From assembly GCA_001687465.1 (NCBI GenBank), contig LVLI01000201.1:62001-126000 (forward strand): 64,000 nucleotides of DNA. The letters are read 5' to 3'. Shown one piece after another: positions 1 to 13,100 of the stretch (position 1 is the stretch's first letter; every line of letters begins with the position of its first letter). The notes under the pieces are model-generated. The model was not told where the DNA came from. It did not search any database and was given only the letters and a program-made list of their open reading frames with translations. The translations under genes and the position numbers were made by a program. Source of the DNA: Halocafeteria seosinensis (lineage: Eukaryota > Sar > Bigyra > Bicosoecida).

Positions 1-139
1 TTGAGTACGCTTCCCGAGACACGCAGTCGTAAGTAGGCCGAGAAGCCTGCTGTTAACTACCCACTGTACTGGTTCGATCACTCCACGGGAGAATCCCAGC
101 CCAGACAGTGTTTGACTGTCTCACCCTCAGACTCTCGTG

Positions 140-815
140 GTCGACTCATACTGTATTCGCGTCTCGTATCAGAACCATCTTATCAGCGGAGGTAGTTCTT
201 TTCGAAGTGATGCAATCCAAACAGGGCACCCTGAAGTTCTGTTGGAATACTTCTTGTTCGTGGTTCGGTCCCGCAACCTATCATGTACAAGTGTATCTTC
301 TTGTCATGATACGAAGCTCCATGGAAGCATATTTGGAGGATCCAAACTCTTACCAAGCTTTTATTGGACGCACCAAATCCCTCCAGTCGTTTGAATTGCT
401 CTTGAGAGGTTTTCTCGCCCCGGCTATTCGCAATGTCTGCTCCCGATCGTCGATTGACTAAGCATTCTTTAGGGCTTGTGGCGGACATAGGCTCCTATCA
501 GCATTGGTTGGTCGAACTCTTTCTGAGTTTCCTCAGATATATCATGGCGCCGGGTATCCGGAATTTCCATGTAGACTAATTTCATCACCCGCAGTGCACA
601 CGAAGTGCGTACAATCTTGTTGGCAAAAGGGCTCATCTGCATCTTTTGCGGATGATCCGTTTCAATCCCAACCACTCGAGCAAATATCCCTGAAGAAAAT
701 TCCCTGATGTCTCGAGTGCTGCGATGTACCTCGGCATTTGAATACTTTGATTCATCCCGGCATTGGAAAATAATAATTTACCACCTTTCCTCTCTCCAAG
801 TCCTCCTTAGGCGAC
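140..815 (-). pseudogene. Decayed copy of the 3' end of the giant GAF/coiled-coil gene
   Basis: The plus strand here aligns base by base with about 7119-8240, the 3' part of the giant minus-strand gene. Shared runs include cttatcagcgg (about 179 and 7151), cttgtcatgatacgaagct (about 301 and 7659), tttattgga (about 360 and 7721) and gagtttcctcagatat (about 525 and 7914). Similarity continues patchily to about 815. The copy lacks roughly 350 bases that correspond to about 7220-7580. It carries many substitutions and small indels, so no long frame survives. It would encode residues of the last GAF-like domain and the coiled coil of the parent (about 2610-2984). The copy is in the same orientation as the parent, and one intact gene lies between them. 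It is a dead duplicate. Its true left end may lie outside the window. Confidence 0.85.
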
Positions 816-1281
816 ATTCAAAAGCTGCCGTCAAGCGCCTCTTAACTTCGGGGCGAAGATCATCCAGTAGCGTGTCTTGCTTTCGACAAGAGGGAATTTC
901 AAGAAACAACCACACTCGTAACATGGGCCGTGGCATCTAGTACAGCCTCTTGTAACTTCGATTAGGAGGCTGTTGATGGCCATACACGGCACATGCTGGT
1001 TATTCAACCAATCCCCAAACCCTATTCACATCATGCAAAGAAACTCGGCAAATGGCACATATACATACATACATACATACATACATACATACATACATAC
1101 ATACAATGCAATGACGCTGTCTATCATGTGCAAAAAACAAGGCAATGAAAAGTAGACGAAATGTTTGTCCGATTACTTATGTGCTCCATTCACGATGTAT
1201 TATTGATCCCAATTGAATCATCTTGTGGGTGTATAGTTATACATAATAGTAGTTACTCATGTTGCAATCTCATGAAAAGTG
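816..1281. other. Gene-free spacer with a microsatellite
   Basis: This stretch lies between the pseudogene and the next gene. It contains only short, unconvincing open frames. The one clear structure is a tetranucleotide repeat (see the separate entry). The last 200 bases are AT-rich and should hold the promoter of the gene starting at 1282, but I see no defined element. Confidence 0.5.
1057..1106. repeat. (ATAC)n microsatellite
   Basis: About twelve perfect tandem copies of the tetranucleotide ATAC/CATA lie in non-coding DNA. This is an ordinary simple repeat. Confidence 0.95.
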
Positions 1282-4200
1282 ATGTATAGAGGGAAAAGAG
1301 GGGGAAGAGGCCGTGGAAGCTCCTTTCCCAGCCGGAAGCCTCCTTTTCGAGGCCGTATACAGCGCCCCTACAGGGGCACTGTACGAGGTGGCCGTGGATA
1401 TAGAGGCCGTGGAGGGCGGGGAGGCCTCCATCGGAGACAGGATCGAGATATGGAGGAACGACGGCGCGCTAGAGAGACTCTACGGAAGCTGCAGGAGGCC
1501 ATCAAGACTCAATTCTCGACCACTCTGCAGCATAAACTACGTCATTTTTCACTTGTTAGACAGAGAGACAGCATTGAGACCAATCTGAAAGTATCTCGCA
1601 ATCATCGGCGCCTGTGCCAGCATCAAGCGGATCGAATTCAGAGAGTTATAGAGTCTCTACGGATCTGGCAACGAGCTCTTCATGACTACAGAGTTATGCT
1701 CTACGGCCAGTTGCTGCATAGAGCGATGCACGACTTGATCCGGATGGATGGTACAAGTGAGGTTAAATCCTATATGTTGATGAATTTGGTGGTGATGACC
1801 ATACTAGGCTTGCTAGCCCGTAGTCAGCGACGTAAGAACCTGGCAGACTTAAAGCAAGAAACCCAAGATCTATTAGTTGCATGGCTAAGTCACTATTTCA
1901 TCAGGCCGCAAAGTGCACAAGATAGGGACGAAGAAAAATCAATGGCTGGCTCTATTGGTAATGATAGTGATCCGACAGCGATGATCAGGACCTGCATCGA
2001 CGTATGCATTGATTGTGCTATTGGCACTAGTTATCTAATGATACGGACTGTGGGCGAAACAATTTTTCTCTTAATGCCTTTAGAAAACTATTTTGTTCGT
2101 TTAAGTCAACATTTTTTGGATTTTCTGCGGAGCCGATACGCCCGCATGGACCCGCCATTCAGTGACAATAGCAGTGGTGCTTCCCCTCGTCCTGTTTGGC
2201 TAGGCAAGCGTTCGAGGGGTGGTGATACAATACTTTGGACCGTCGAAAATCGGGACCGGTTCCACCTTCTTGAACTAGTAAACTACCATGCACGGTATCC
2301 CTGTCCTTCTTCCTTAAGGTTTTACAATAACGAATTGTCGTTTTATCATGCATTCGTGACTCCAAAGGCGCCGCAGCAGCACTATTTCCAAGTACTACTT
2401 CGGGAAAGACATGGGCATACTGGCGATAAAAAACCAGGTATGGAGGTTCGTAATACGGAGGAGTTGTTTGACCCGTTTGCCGATTTTCCACAAGCTGAAA
2501 TGGATGACGACGAAGGGGCTGAAAGCGATTTTTCAGACAATGTATCAGATTGCGAAATCCCACGACCGTTTGAAAGTGATGAATCACCCTTGAACGCGTT
2601 GACCACATATTATTTTCATCCCGCTTATGCTGCGTCTCATCAGTCTACCACTGAGAAGATGGGGCATCAAGCCTTACAGGTGTTCATTGAGCGTACGAAA
2701 GGATTCGCTTCCAAACTTGAGCGAGTTATCGAACGCTTGGAACTCCCTGTAGTAGATCTATTAGAAAGAGTCACTGGGGCAGCTGCATCGTCTAGCCACG
2801 ATACCACCGACGACTCAATTGTGGCTAGCGGAGGATATGCTTTGGATGAAGAAATGGGAGCGGGGCGAACGCAGCGTTGGTGTGTCAACTCTGAGTCAGG
2901 CGAGGACACTGGCGTCCGCAATAGAGGGACGAATAAACCGGTAGAACAGATTGAGCATGAGCAAGCAGAATTACGTGTTGCTGTCCCAGGTGAGGATGGG
3001 AAGGAAAGTGACGACTCAATGCGCGTTAATAGTTTACCGGAGCTTATTGCCTTTTTAACCGAACTAGAACGGCAAGTTTTGTATGGTAGTCTGCAAGACT
3101 CAAGTGATGACGTTGCCCATAAAAGCGAATTGTTGGACTTCTTGTTGCGACTGGCTGCGGTCAGGTGTATTCTAGAGCAAGATCCTGAAAAAGCGGATGA
3201 AATACTCGCTCTGAACGTTAGCGACAGCGAAGGTGAACGAGCCTACGAATCCTTGTATTCTTCTAGCTCAAGATTTTCTTCCGAACTCACGAGTCAAACT
3301 GATAATCATGGGAGCTCGTTCGGAACCATCATCTGTAGATTGCTTACGATGCTCATCTCCCGAGGTTACCACAGCCTTGAGCTAAGCACTACGGAGTGTA
3401 AAACCATTGCGGATGTGTTGCCATCACCCCCGCACTTTAGCCATTCGGCTGCCGCTTTTGCTCTAAGCGCGCTCAAGCGTGGGCGCTTTGAATCTACATT
3501 TTCCAATGAGCGTGGGTCACCATGCGATGGAGCTGTACCTGGCGGTTTAGAGTTTGGGTGCTACACTTTACAACCGAGAGGATCGCTTGGATCCGAACTT
3601 GAAGACAACCAAAAGCCAGCACCAACTGGAGATTCAAATGGCGAGTTCTTGCCCCTGGAGTCCATCACTAGTGAGGACGCGTCGCCTCACCAGGGAGTGC
3701 AGCTATCCAGCCCAGTGGGAAAGAAACTTTTTGATAGAGAGGCCAAAAAAGAACTACATGGTAGCCGTTATGCTCAGAGCACCATTGAAGATATTTTACA
3801 ATCCTCTGGCTGTGATGAGAACCGAGGGAGGTGGACTGCTGGCTGGAATTTGTGTGATTCTACTACAAGACAAGATGGAAACTTGTCCGAAGACGATACT
3901 ATGTGGATGGTGCTGAGCGTACTCCGTGGCGGGACTTTCTTCTCATGCAAGGATCCCATTCACCGTGATGCACATCATTATGTCCGAAAACTCTTATCAC
4001 CATGGAGTGAGAATGATCCTTCCTACTACCATCAAGAGAATTCCTCCCATTCATTTCGGTGTGTGGCCCATGAAGACTTGCGCCGAATTATGGAGGCTAC
4101 ACCAGACTCCGCTCGGCGCGAGGATTTTCCTCCCGTACGGCAGTCCGTCCAGTACCTGCGTCAACGCATCAAAAAGGATGGATCCTGTTCTCCGCTGGTT

Positions 4201-6848
4201 AGGCGAATGCTTCTTTCTCTTTGCGCGGGCTATGGTGCATTTTTCGAGGTCAGCGATTATCGACAGATTCGTCAAACTTTGGTGGAAAAGCCTGAGCCAA
4301 ATTCATGCTTCCATGCATGGGTGACTTACTTAGATGCACGGATATTATGGAGCACTGAAATTAGCACCACAGCAGAGTCAGTGATGCTTGAATATATTTA
4401 CAGTGTCAGAGAATCGCTGTCCGAGTGGAAGGTAGCTTGGAGGGTCTCTCATTTCTTGTCGTTGCTCCTCCGCCTTATTGGCGAATCCTACGGTGCGTTT
4501 CATTGTATGAGGAAACTTTCCTCCTACGGATGGGGCAGCCGCAATAGCAGAAGCATTTCACTTAATCTAATGGAAGAGTTGCATTCGGCTGCGGCTGCTC
4601 ATTTTTGGCTATGGGTATTGTATCTGAGAGCTTTTTCATGCTGTCCGCCGCAGCAAGTCACTAAACGCCCAGGTACCCTGTGGCTTTCTCCTCCAATTCT
4701 CGAAGAACAATCGGTTGATAGCTTGTCTTGGGGTGGGCTCGCATGTTTTGGTGACGTTTTGCACAACAAATCAAACGATGGCTCAGCCACCCTTCCTTCG
4801 GTTGTCTTCAAGTCTGCGTATGGTCTCTCAAGCGCGTTTACTGTGATGTGTGAGAAGCTTCAGAGCGTTCTTGACAAAGCGGAGGATTTTGATAAGAATA
4901 CTGCGGCTTTGCTGTGTGCTGCCATCAAATATAGCGAGACGTGCTCTGCCACCCACAGCGAATTGGCGAAACATGCGAATGCGGCGTTACTTCTGTTGGA
5001 GCACCCCGACGAATTGCCAACTTTAAGTTCGTTGGGAAGTGTGGCGACAGTTTCCATATTCCAAGAGCTTTCTAACATGACTGCCTACTTAGTGGGTTAT
5101 ACTGAGACTGCGAATAGTGGATCAACTTTGCTGAGCAATACTTTAGCTAGCGCATCATTCGTTTTGTGGTATATCAACGATTGCGTCAAAGGTGGCAAAG
5201 AAAGGGAAGCTTTGGTGGTTGCGTGTTGTCACTTTCTGCAAAAAGAAACCTTGACGCACTCCTTCGACCATCCACATATCTTATTTGATAGCGTGCATGC
5301 AGGAGATGAAGTGAAAGCCTATTTGGGTAAACCTCTAAATCCGGAAACAGTAGAAAGGTTGGCAGAAGATGTTGTGCACTCCTGGTGCGACATAGATGGT
5401 GCTGCCTTGGAACCACCCATACATGGAAGATCTGTTCTGGTTGCGCTCTGGGTTCTGTTCACTTTGAATGGGAGAAGTGGGCTAATTGGGCGGCTGAAGA
5501 AATGCCTGCGGGCTACTACTGTATGGCTTAGTAGAGTCGCAGCGGAGGGATTTTCAGGAAATGGTTATGAGGACGTCTCCGGGTCTCTCCTTCATTGCCT
5601 AGGAAGTATGCATTGCCTCTCCTTGTATCAAGCAAAGCAGTCCAAGTCGCTGGTTCATGAGAAACATCTATTGCGTGAAGGTATTGATTCCTTGACAAGA
5701 TGGTCAACAGCGGTGCAGAGTGTGACAGAAATGGAAGATTCTCGTGCTGCTTCGATGTTAAATCGACGGGGGTTGCAGTGGCTCTGTATGAAGGCTCCAT
5801 CATGCTCTTTGAAAGTTCATTTGGGGTCCGACGATGTGTATGGTGGATGGTGTGGTCTTAGTCCTCCTATTGCGGAAGCCTTAACTACAATGATGCTGTC
5901 CTCTGAGAAGGTAAAGGAGTGTTGGGGAGAAAACAGTAGCCTAAATCAGAGCCAGTATTTTGACTTGCCATTCAGATGGAATGACCTCCTTTATGAACAG
6001 CAAGTTCGGATAGCTGAAGCCCCGCGACAACTGCTTGACTCTACAGGCCGCCTTGCACTAAATGCTTGGCTTGTAAGAGATCATGATTTTCTGCACAAGC
6101 ACGGTATTCACACGCTCCCTGAACGATATGAACCCACTCCTTTTACCGAATTGCCTGCCCTATATTGCTTACGTGACCCTTTGTCGTTCGAATGCATCTC
6201 TCGCTTTCAAGTTGGTGGCCTAGCATCGTTTGTCTCCTCTCTCAAGCCAGGTAAGTTTGCAACTGTAGCCCTGATATATAGATCGACCACCGTTTTTCTA
6301 ATATCTAACAGCTCTTATCGATCAACCCTTTGACGATTCTTTGTGGAGTCAAGTCATCATGGCTTCCTTAGCACAAGGACTCTCCGAAACTTTAAGGATT
6401 TCTGTGTGTTGGTTGATGTGTCGGCCTCATTCGAAGTGTGCCCTACTAAATGTTAGTAGACGCGACTGAATTGTCAACGGTGTTAAAGAAACTCTGTTAC
6501 TGAGCTTCATATCTGCAGCTGGATCGGATCCTCAAATTGCGCAACCGAGACGACGAAACGTCTAGATGCCTTCGCGATGTGATCTGTCGTTTTAGTTTCG
6601 TAGCGAGTACAGACGAGGAGGATGAATTTGAACGCCTTATCTTGTTTAGTCCGGAGAACACGTTCAGGCTGGTTTATTTAGAGGATAATCACTCGAAAGG
6701 TGCAGTAATACAAAGGCAATCTTTAAGCTGTTGCTGGCGCTCGATGGGGCGCGCGAGAGAGAGAGCAATTTTATACGGCGTCTGTTTTGATTCGCAGGAA
6801 GGAGAAGCAACGATGAGGGCTAACACAGTGGTCAGTATAGCTAGCTAG
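1282..6848 (+). CDS. Large RGG-tailed protein of unknown function (three exons)
   Basis: Exons read as 1282-6250, 6312-6451 and 6519-6848, with introns of 61 and 67 nt. The phases match and give about 1812 residues. The second donor (GTTAGT) is the less certain one. The first ATG is at 1282; the codon before it is GTG. Residues 1-55 are an arginine/glycine-rich RGG tail (GKRGGRGRG, RGGRGYRGRGGRGG), typical of RNA-binding or nucleolar proteins. A helical region follows, then an acidic low-complexity stretch around residues 410-440. The second half is long and helical, with W..Y spacing (AWVTYLDARIL, FWLWVLYLRAF) that recalls HAT/TPR-like repeats of RNA-processing scaffolds. That reading is an inference; I recognise no named family. 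It converges on the giant gene at 7119, leaving about 270 bp. Confidence 0.75.
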
Positions 6849-7118
6849 GCATAGTGATGTAGGAGGGTGGCATAGGGTGTTGCTGGTTTTGCAAGTGCTA
6901 CTGACAGAAAACTGTCGAGTAGGCAGCGAAGTACGTAAGTGGCTAAGATATGAAAGCTAATGGGACGTAGTATTCGCGCCTTTCTTCCCAAGAGTAGTGC
7001 CCGGGGGTATTGGAATCTCCTATCCCCTTGGCGCTGCTTGGGTAGATTCGCTGGAACAAACAGCGTTTGGGCTATTCAATAGACAACAAAGAGTCTTAAG
7101 AAGATCTGTGCTCTCAGT

Positions 7119-10100
7119 CTATACCGGGACTCGCCATGCTTTTGCCGCCATCTTATCAGCGGCGGAAAGTTCCTCTCGAAGTGATGCAATCAGGTCATGT
7201 GCACGCTGAAGCTCTTTCTCCCGTCTTTGTAGTTGATTTGCAACATCGTTTAGCTTATCTCTGAGCCTTCGCGACTCCTGATCACTCTCCAGCCAGTCCT
7301 TCCGGTGTTGTTCCACTTTGTCGCTTAAACTCCTTTTCTCCTCAAGGGCAGAATTCAGAGCTTTTTCATAGCTGTCCAAGCTTCTTTGAAGACGGTTGAT
7401 AGCTTCTCGTTGGTCACCGTTCTCATTCTGTAATTCCTCCAGTTGTTTCCTGGTGTCTGCCAGACCATCCTCAGCGTCATTGGCTCTCCGCTCCTGTTCG
7501 CGTAGACGGTCTCTTTCTAAACCTAATACATGCTTTAAATCTGCCCTTTGACGCTTTAGAGAATCCTTCTTGTTAACCAAGCTGTCGTGTTCGGATCGCA
7601 GTCTTTCGATTTCTCCGTTGGCAGAGTCAAGATTCTGCTGCAACTCATTTATCTTCTCCTTGTCATGATACGAAGCTTTCATGGAAGCATCTTTAAGATC
7701 CTCCAACCGTTTCTCAAGCTTTTTATTGGACTTATCTAGTTTCTCCAGTTGCTTGGATTGCTCCTGAGTCTTTTGCTCTAGAGAGTTCTTCTCCTTCTCT
7801 ACTTCCTCGGCGTTTCGCAGTTTCTGCTCTAGGTCTTCGATGGACTCGTTAGCTTTATCTAGTGCTTGCGAGGTACTGCCTGCTACTTCCCTTTGTCGAT
7901 CGAGCTCTTCCTGAGTTTCCTCAGATATCTCATGATACCACTGCGCTGCTTCAGACGCTAGATAGTATTCCATGTAACGACTAATTCCATCGGCCGCTGC
8001 GCATACGAAGCGCGCATCTTGTTGGCTGAATGATTCTTCCGCATCTTCTGAGGTAACCTCGTGGGGCATACGCTTCCCAACGACCTCGATTACTCCAAAT
8101 ACTCCGGAAGGAAGTGAAGGGATCATGGTTTCGAAGTTCCTCGCACTCTGATTTACGATCGACTGCCGAGAGCTGCGAGTTACCTCTGCATTTGAATAAC
8201 TCGCAACCCCTCCCCTCTCACCATCCATCCGGATAGGAGCCACGACAACAGGGTCCAAGTGCTTCTGGCTTTGAGATCTTTGGGAGTCGGCGACGTACAA
8301 GGGATCAACGTTGACGCAACAGTTTCCTGAGAGAGAATTGGTTATCGGACCTTCTTGAGGAACCGGGAGTGCTCGAGCAAAAATGTCTTCCACATTTAGT
8401 CTTGTGCTCTTCCGGATGCCTAAAATATCGTAAATCATTGTCTGGAGAGCAAACTCTTCATAATCATCCACATCCAGATGAGGTCTCTGGGCATGGCGTG
8501 GAACCGCAGTGGTTACAGGAACTAACACGGCTGAATGTCTGCCGTCAGCGTCTTCGCCAGAATAATTCCAGTAAAGAAGTATGCGCACACTTTCGGCACC
8601 AACGACGTCGCAAAGGGAATGGCAAACCCACTCCAAAGGCCGACCTCTATCGATTGTCGACAGCGATGAGTCAGGTCGAGGCTCTAATGGTTGGTACAGC
8701 GCCTGTTCATGACCCTCTGCGGCTAGCAGTCCTGTGAGCATGCCGACAACTCTTTCGTACTTCTCAAGCGTGACATCCAGTAGCTCAATGCGGTTGTGTA
8801 AATCGGTGATCTGCTTCGATGACTTCGTCACGGTCTCTTGGAGATTAGTGTACTGACTGAGTTCCTGCTCTAGTTCCTCTATACTGTGGCGTGTATTTCC
8901 GAGCTCCCCTTCCGTCTCAAACTTTTCACGTATAGTTCGAAGAATTTGCCGAAGTATATCGTCGCCAACTAAAGGTAATACTAGAGATTCTTTGTAGGGA
9001 GAAAACTCGCTCCCTGCGTGTCTTGCAACTACAGATAACTCATCGCTTGATAAAGACGCACTCCAGCAACATTGTAGAATAGCCGAAGTAGTACCACTGT
9101 GCCTCGTAGTCAACGGTATGCACACGATCGATCCAAGCCCTTCCTCTCCGGTGACCTCTTCAATTAGTGTTCGCAATAGATGAGACTCTTTAGCATGGAA
9201 GCGCGGATCCTTGTAAATGTTTTGGGATGTCATCACGACACCGCTTTCTGAACAGCTTTGAACAAGTGAGCTCTCACCGGCATGCATATGATGTTGCTCG
9301 CGTTTATCCACCCATGGTACCCACATTGTACTCCCATCTTCGTCTGAGCGGACCCATAAGAGAGCACTATCAGCACCAATCAGGCTTCTACCAAACTGGT
9401 GTGCTGCAGAGGTACATGAACGACAAAATTCATTCCTCGCTACCCCAATTTCTTCTTGTGCAGCCCCGAGTGTTTTTTCGAGAGATTCTTCGTCAGAAAA
9501 GGAAGATACCGCACTCACGTCTCGCAGATTTCGTAGAAAGACACTTATCCACTTAGTAACCAGTTCCATAAAGGAGCTTCGCACTTGAGCCGATTGACGG
9601 AATCGACCCAATTGAGACTCGAGCTCTTTTGCTGCTTCCTGCTTCTCTTCAAGTGATGCAGACAAAGCATTCTCCAAAGAACCGGCGCAGCTTGCAGAAA
9701 AGGAGAGTAAGACGGAGCTAATAGGCTGAGATAAAGATGCTGCAGTATGAAGCATAACATGCTTATCGGTAGTGGAAAAGGGGGCATTTGGAGACCGCGT
9801 ACGATCTGACCGTGCAGTTCTACAAACTCTCAAAATAAAATGTCCGGACGGGTTGCGTGCCGAGAACGGTTGCGTGAACAAGGTCACACCAATTGGACAA
9901 GCGGCGATAACTGAAGATTGAGTCTGCACAGCTGAGCAGCGTAGTTCCAAGCTCTCTAATGCTGCGAGAGCAGGATCACCCTTATCAAGCGACCAAGAAG
10001 CTTCCTCGAGCTCCGAATACAAGTCCGGTAAGCTAAAATCACCACGGCAATCGACTCGGGTTGAGGTCTCCAATTTTTCAGCGATTTCTTTTGATATGCG

Positions 10101-13100
10101 TCGAAGTGATGTCACCAGGCTATGCACAGGGATAAATATATCTTTTCTGGTGTACTGATCCCGTGCTTTGACTCCACGACTTGCGAAGCCACAATGCAGC
10201 CCGTCGATAAAGGCATAAGCAAGACCAAGGGGACATAAAATAGTAACGTTACTAGCCTCGATGAAGGTTTCGAAATTTTCAACAACCTTCCGAAAGTCGA
10301 CTGGGACCTCTTGTCGCATTAGTTCTTCCGCGAATGGAGTGTCCTGTTGCTCTTTAGAATCTGTGGATGCACGCAGCGGACATAAGTTCGAATCCTCCAG
10401 TAGATTTAGCTTCATAAACCTACGAAGTGCCTGATCTTCTCTATGATGCATTTCAACAGCTTGCCAGAGCAACGATATTTCTGCTACATGCTTTAAGGTA
10501 TATCCTGCTAGTCGAAGCAAGAACTGAATTGGATCGCCGCTGTCCATTAAGTCCTTTTTGGAGTTAACCAGCACAAGGGCAGCAATTGGTGCAGATGAGT
10601 TCGACACCAGTTCGGATGAGATAGCATACATGTCAAGGCTCACTAGATGATCCGCGAGACGATCCTGAGTGGAATCAAAATCGGCATTCTGCGGGACAGA
10701 ATCAACGCGAGAGAAAGCACAAAATAGACTGTCGTTCTCCGAAGAGTATGCATTCTTGAGAAACTTCCCAATCACTCCTTGGTCCTCTTTATACAGGAAT
10801 GTTTCGTCCACCGGACTGTACCACTCATCAGTTAGCTTGTCGTTTTCGTTCACTCGCGGAAACAAAACCACGACCCTTTCCGCTTCGCACAATGTCTTAA
10901 GATGGTCGCCAAGAACATCCGCTGATGCTGCGGATGCTGATATAGAGAGTAGCGGCGACGCCGCTTCCACGACTTTCTCATAGTGATTCAGATTGGATCC
11001 GGTGGAATAAATTTCGTATTCCTTATCACGAAGCGTCGAATTCAGCTCCTGTATCGCTTGCTCGCTCTCAGCATTCAATTCAGCCAGCGCCAAAAGAGCA
11101 CAGTCCTGAACGATAGTGCGGAGTGTTGTTACAGCCGTTTGAGAGCAAACATCCCAAATAGATTTTTCCTGTGTTTCCGTCGACATCTCCACAGCCTGTC
11201 TGAGCTTTAGCACGAGGGAAGCAAAGTTGCGTTCATTTGACTCAACGACCGAAAAGGGCAAGTATAGTATCTCACTGACGGAATCAGTTCCGCGCTCCGT
11301 CGATGATTGTCGCTCCTGCCGCACAGCAGCAAGTTCTGCCCTTTCTGTGTCGACCGAGTTTTTACTCGAAGTCCATCTGCAGGTGCACTGATCTACAGCG
11401 CTATCCACTCTTCTAATCTCGCAGACGCTGTCCAGGTCAGTCGACCCTTCCAAATGAGGTAGCAAATACAACGCTTCGAGTGACACACTCCCTTCAGTCG
11501 CTTGCTGCAAATAGCTGTTCACAACACCAAATCCACCAGTTATCTGTCCCACTCGCTCGCGGTTCTCATCCGTGATTTCCGCTTTGAGTTTCTGAGCCAC
11601 TCTGTACCACAGCGAATCACTATCCAACGGCTGCATCAGCGTGGGCACTAGAGCAATAGATCTTAGTGTGGATGCGAACTCAGACAACCGGAAGTACATT
11701 TCCTTCCATGTGCTGCGGGTACGATGCGCTTCCTGCAGCTGTTGCCGTCCTTGGGATAGGCGTTTTTGGAGATGGTCTTCAAAGACTTGGGCAGCCGAGT
11801 GCTCGGCACTTTTCGCTTCCTCGCGGCGAGCTATAGCAAAAAGCTGAGCACCTAGGGATGAGCTAACATTCATCTCAGCAGCTGAAAATCTCTTGCTTCG
11901 ATCCCCGTTTCTGATCACGAGTATTACGCCGTAATCTCTTGATTCTGCCGGCAACGAGGAAGCACTGTGAGTTACCGGTATGACGATGACATTCGTGGAG
12001 CGGTTCCAGCGGCGACTTGTGTCCGCACTCGAATAGACGCTTTGAAGGGCTTCCACATCTTGCATGCTCAATGTTTGGTAGTGTTTATCCGTATGAAACT
12101 GTATCACTTTATTGCCCAAGATAGCATTCGCAATGCAACCTCCGTCATCAAAAACTTGCATGTCTCGACTGATGTATGTGCAACCATCAGCTTGAAGTAA
12201 GTGGGCCAAATCACCTCTTACAAACCGGTCGATGTCTTCTTTCGAAGAAAGATATTGAAGGATGCAGCAATACTCGAGGCCTTGACGATACGTCAACGCT
12301 TGAGTTTGCAACTGAGATTCTGCACCTCCTTCACGCCCATACTGGCTCTGCAATCCCGCCAGACGAGAAATCTTACTCGATCTGCTCGTTTGGACCTGTT
12401 CACGAGTATGCTTAAACGCAAGATCTCGGGCTACCGGGGACAGCAAGTCGAGAATGGTCTTTTGGTCTGTTTCACTAAATTCCGGCTCGTCTGAGTCCTC
12501 TCCACTGTATTCCTTACCTTTATTCACCGCCACAACCAGCTGGCTGTGCTGATTATCCACCGGTAGTATGAGAAAGTTGTTTACAGGGAAATCATCATCC
12601 CCTCTGTAGACGGAAAGCAAATCAGAGAAATAAACCGATGAACCCGTGGTAACCTCGATTCCCCGAGCTAGAGTTTGTAGACACGAACCAGAGTCCTGAA
12701 ATGTTCGCCCGGGATAAATTCGGGAATATGCTCCCTTTAGCGGCTCCGTTGCCGAGGGATGAATTTGTCGCGCAACCACATACCATCCTGAGCCAACTTT
12801 CTTTATCCACATGGTCAAATCGGTCCCAATACTCAAGCAGACTCTTGACAAGAAGGAACTCGCGCCTGTCTCGTCAGGAGTGTTTCGCAGTTCACGGACT
12901 GTGCTCTGCGGCGAAGCCATCGTGCGACTTCGCTCTGTCCTTGATGGAGAGAACTCACTCTGCCGGGAACGAACGGATCGCGTCGGAGAGAACGCCTCCT
13001 CTTCGTCTGCATCATTTGCTATGACATTCGAGACGTTGTTCTCCACGTCTGTGTCCGCAAAGTGGACGGACGGCGAGGACGTCACTCCATAAGCAGTTTC

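Noticed and set aside
60-110. tRNA-like GGTTCGATC near the left edge
   Set aside because: The bases flanking the putative T-loop do not pair and there is no matching acceptor or anticodon stem.
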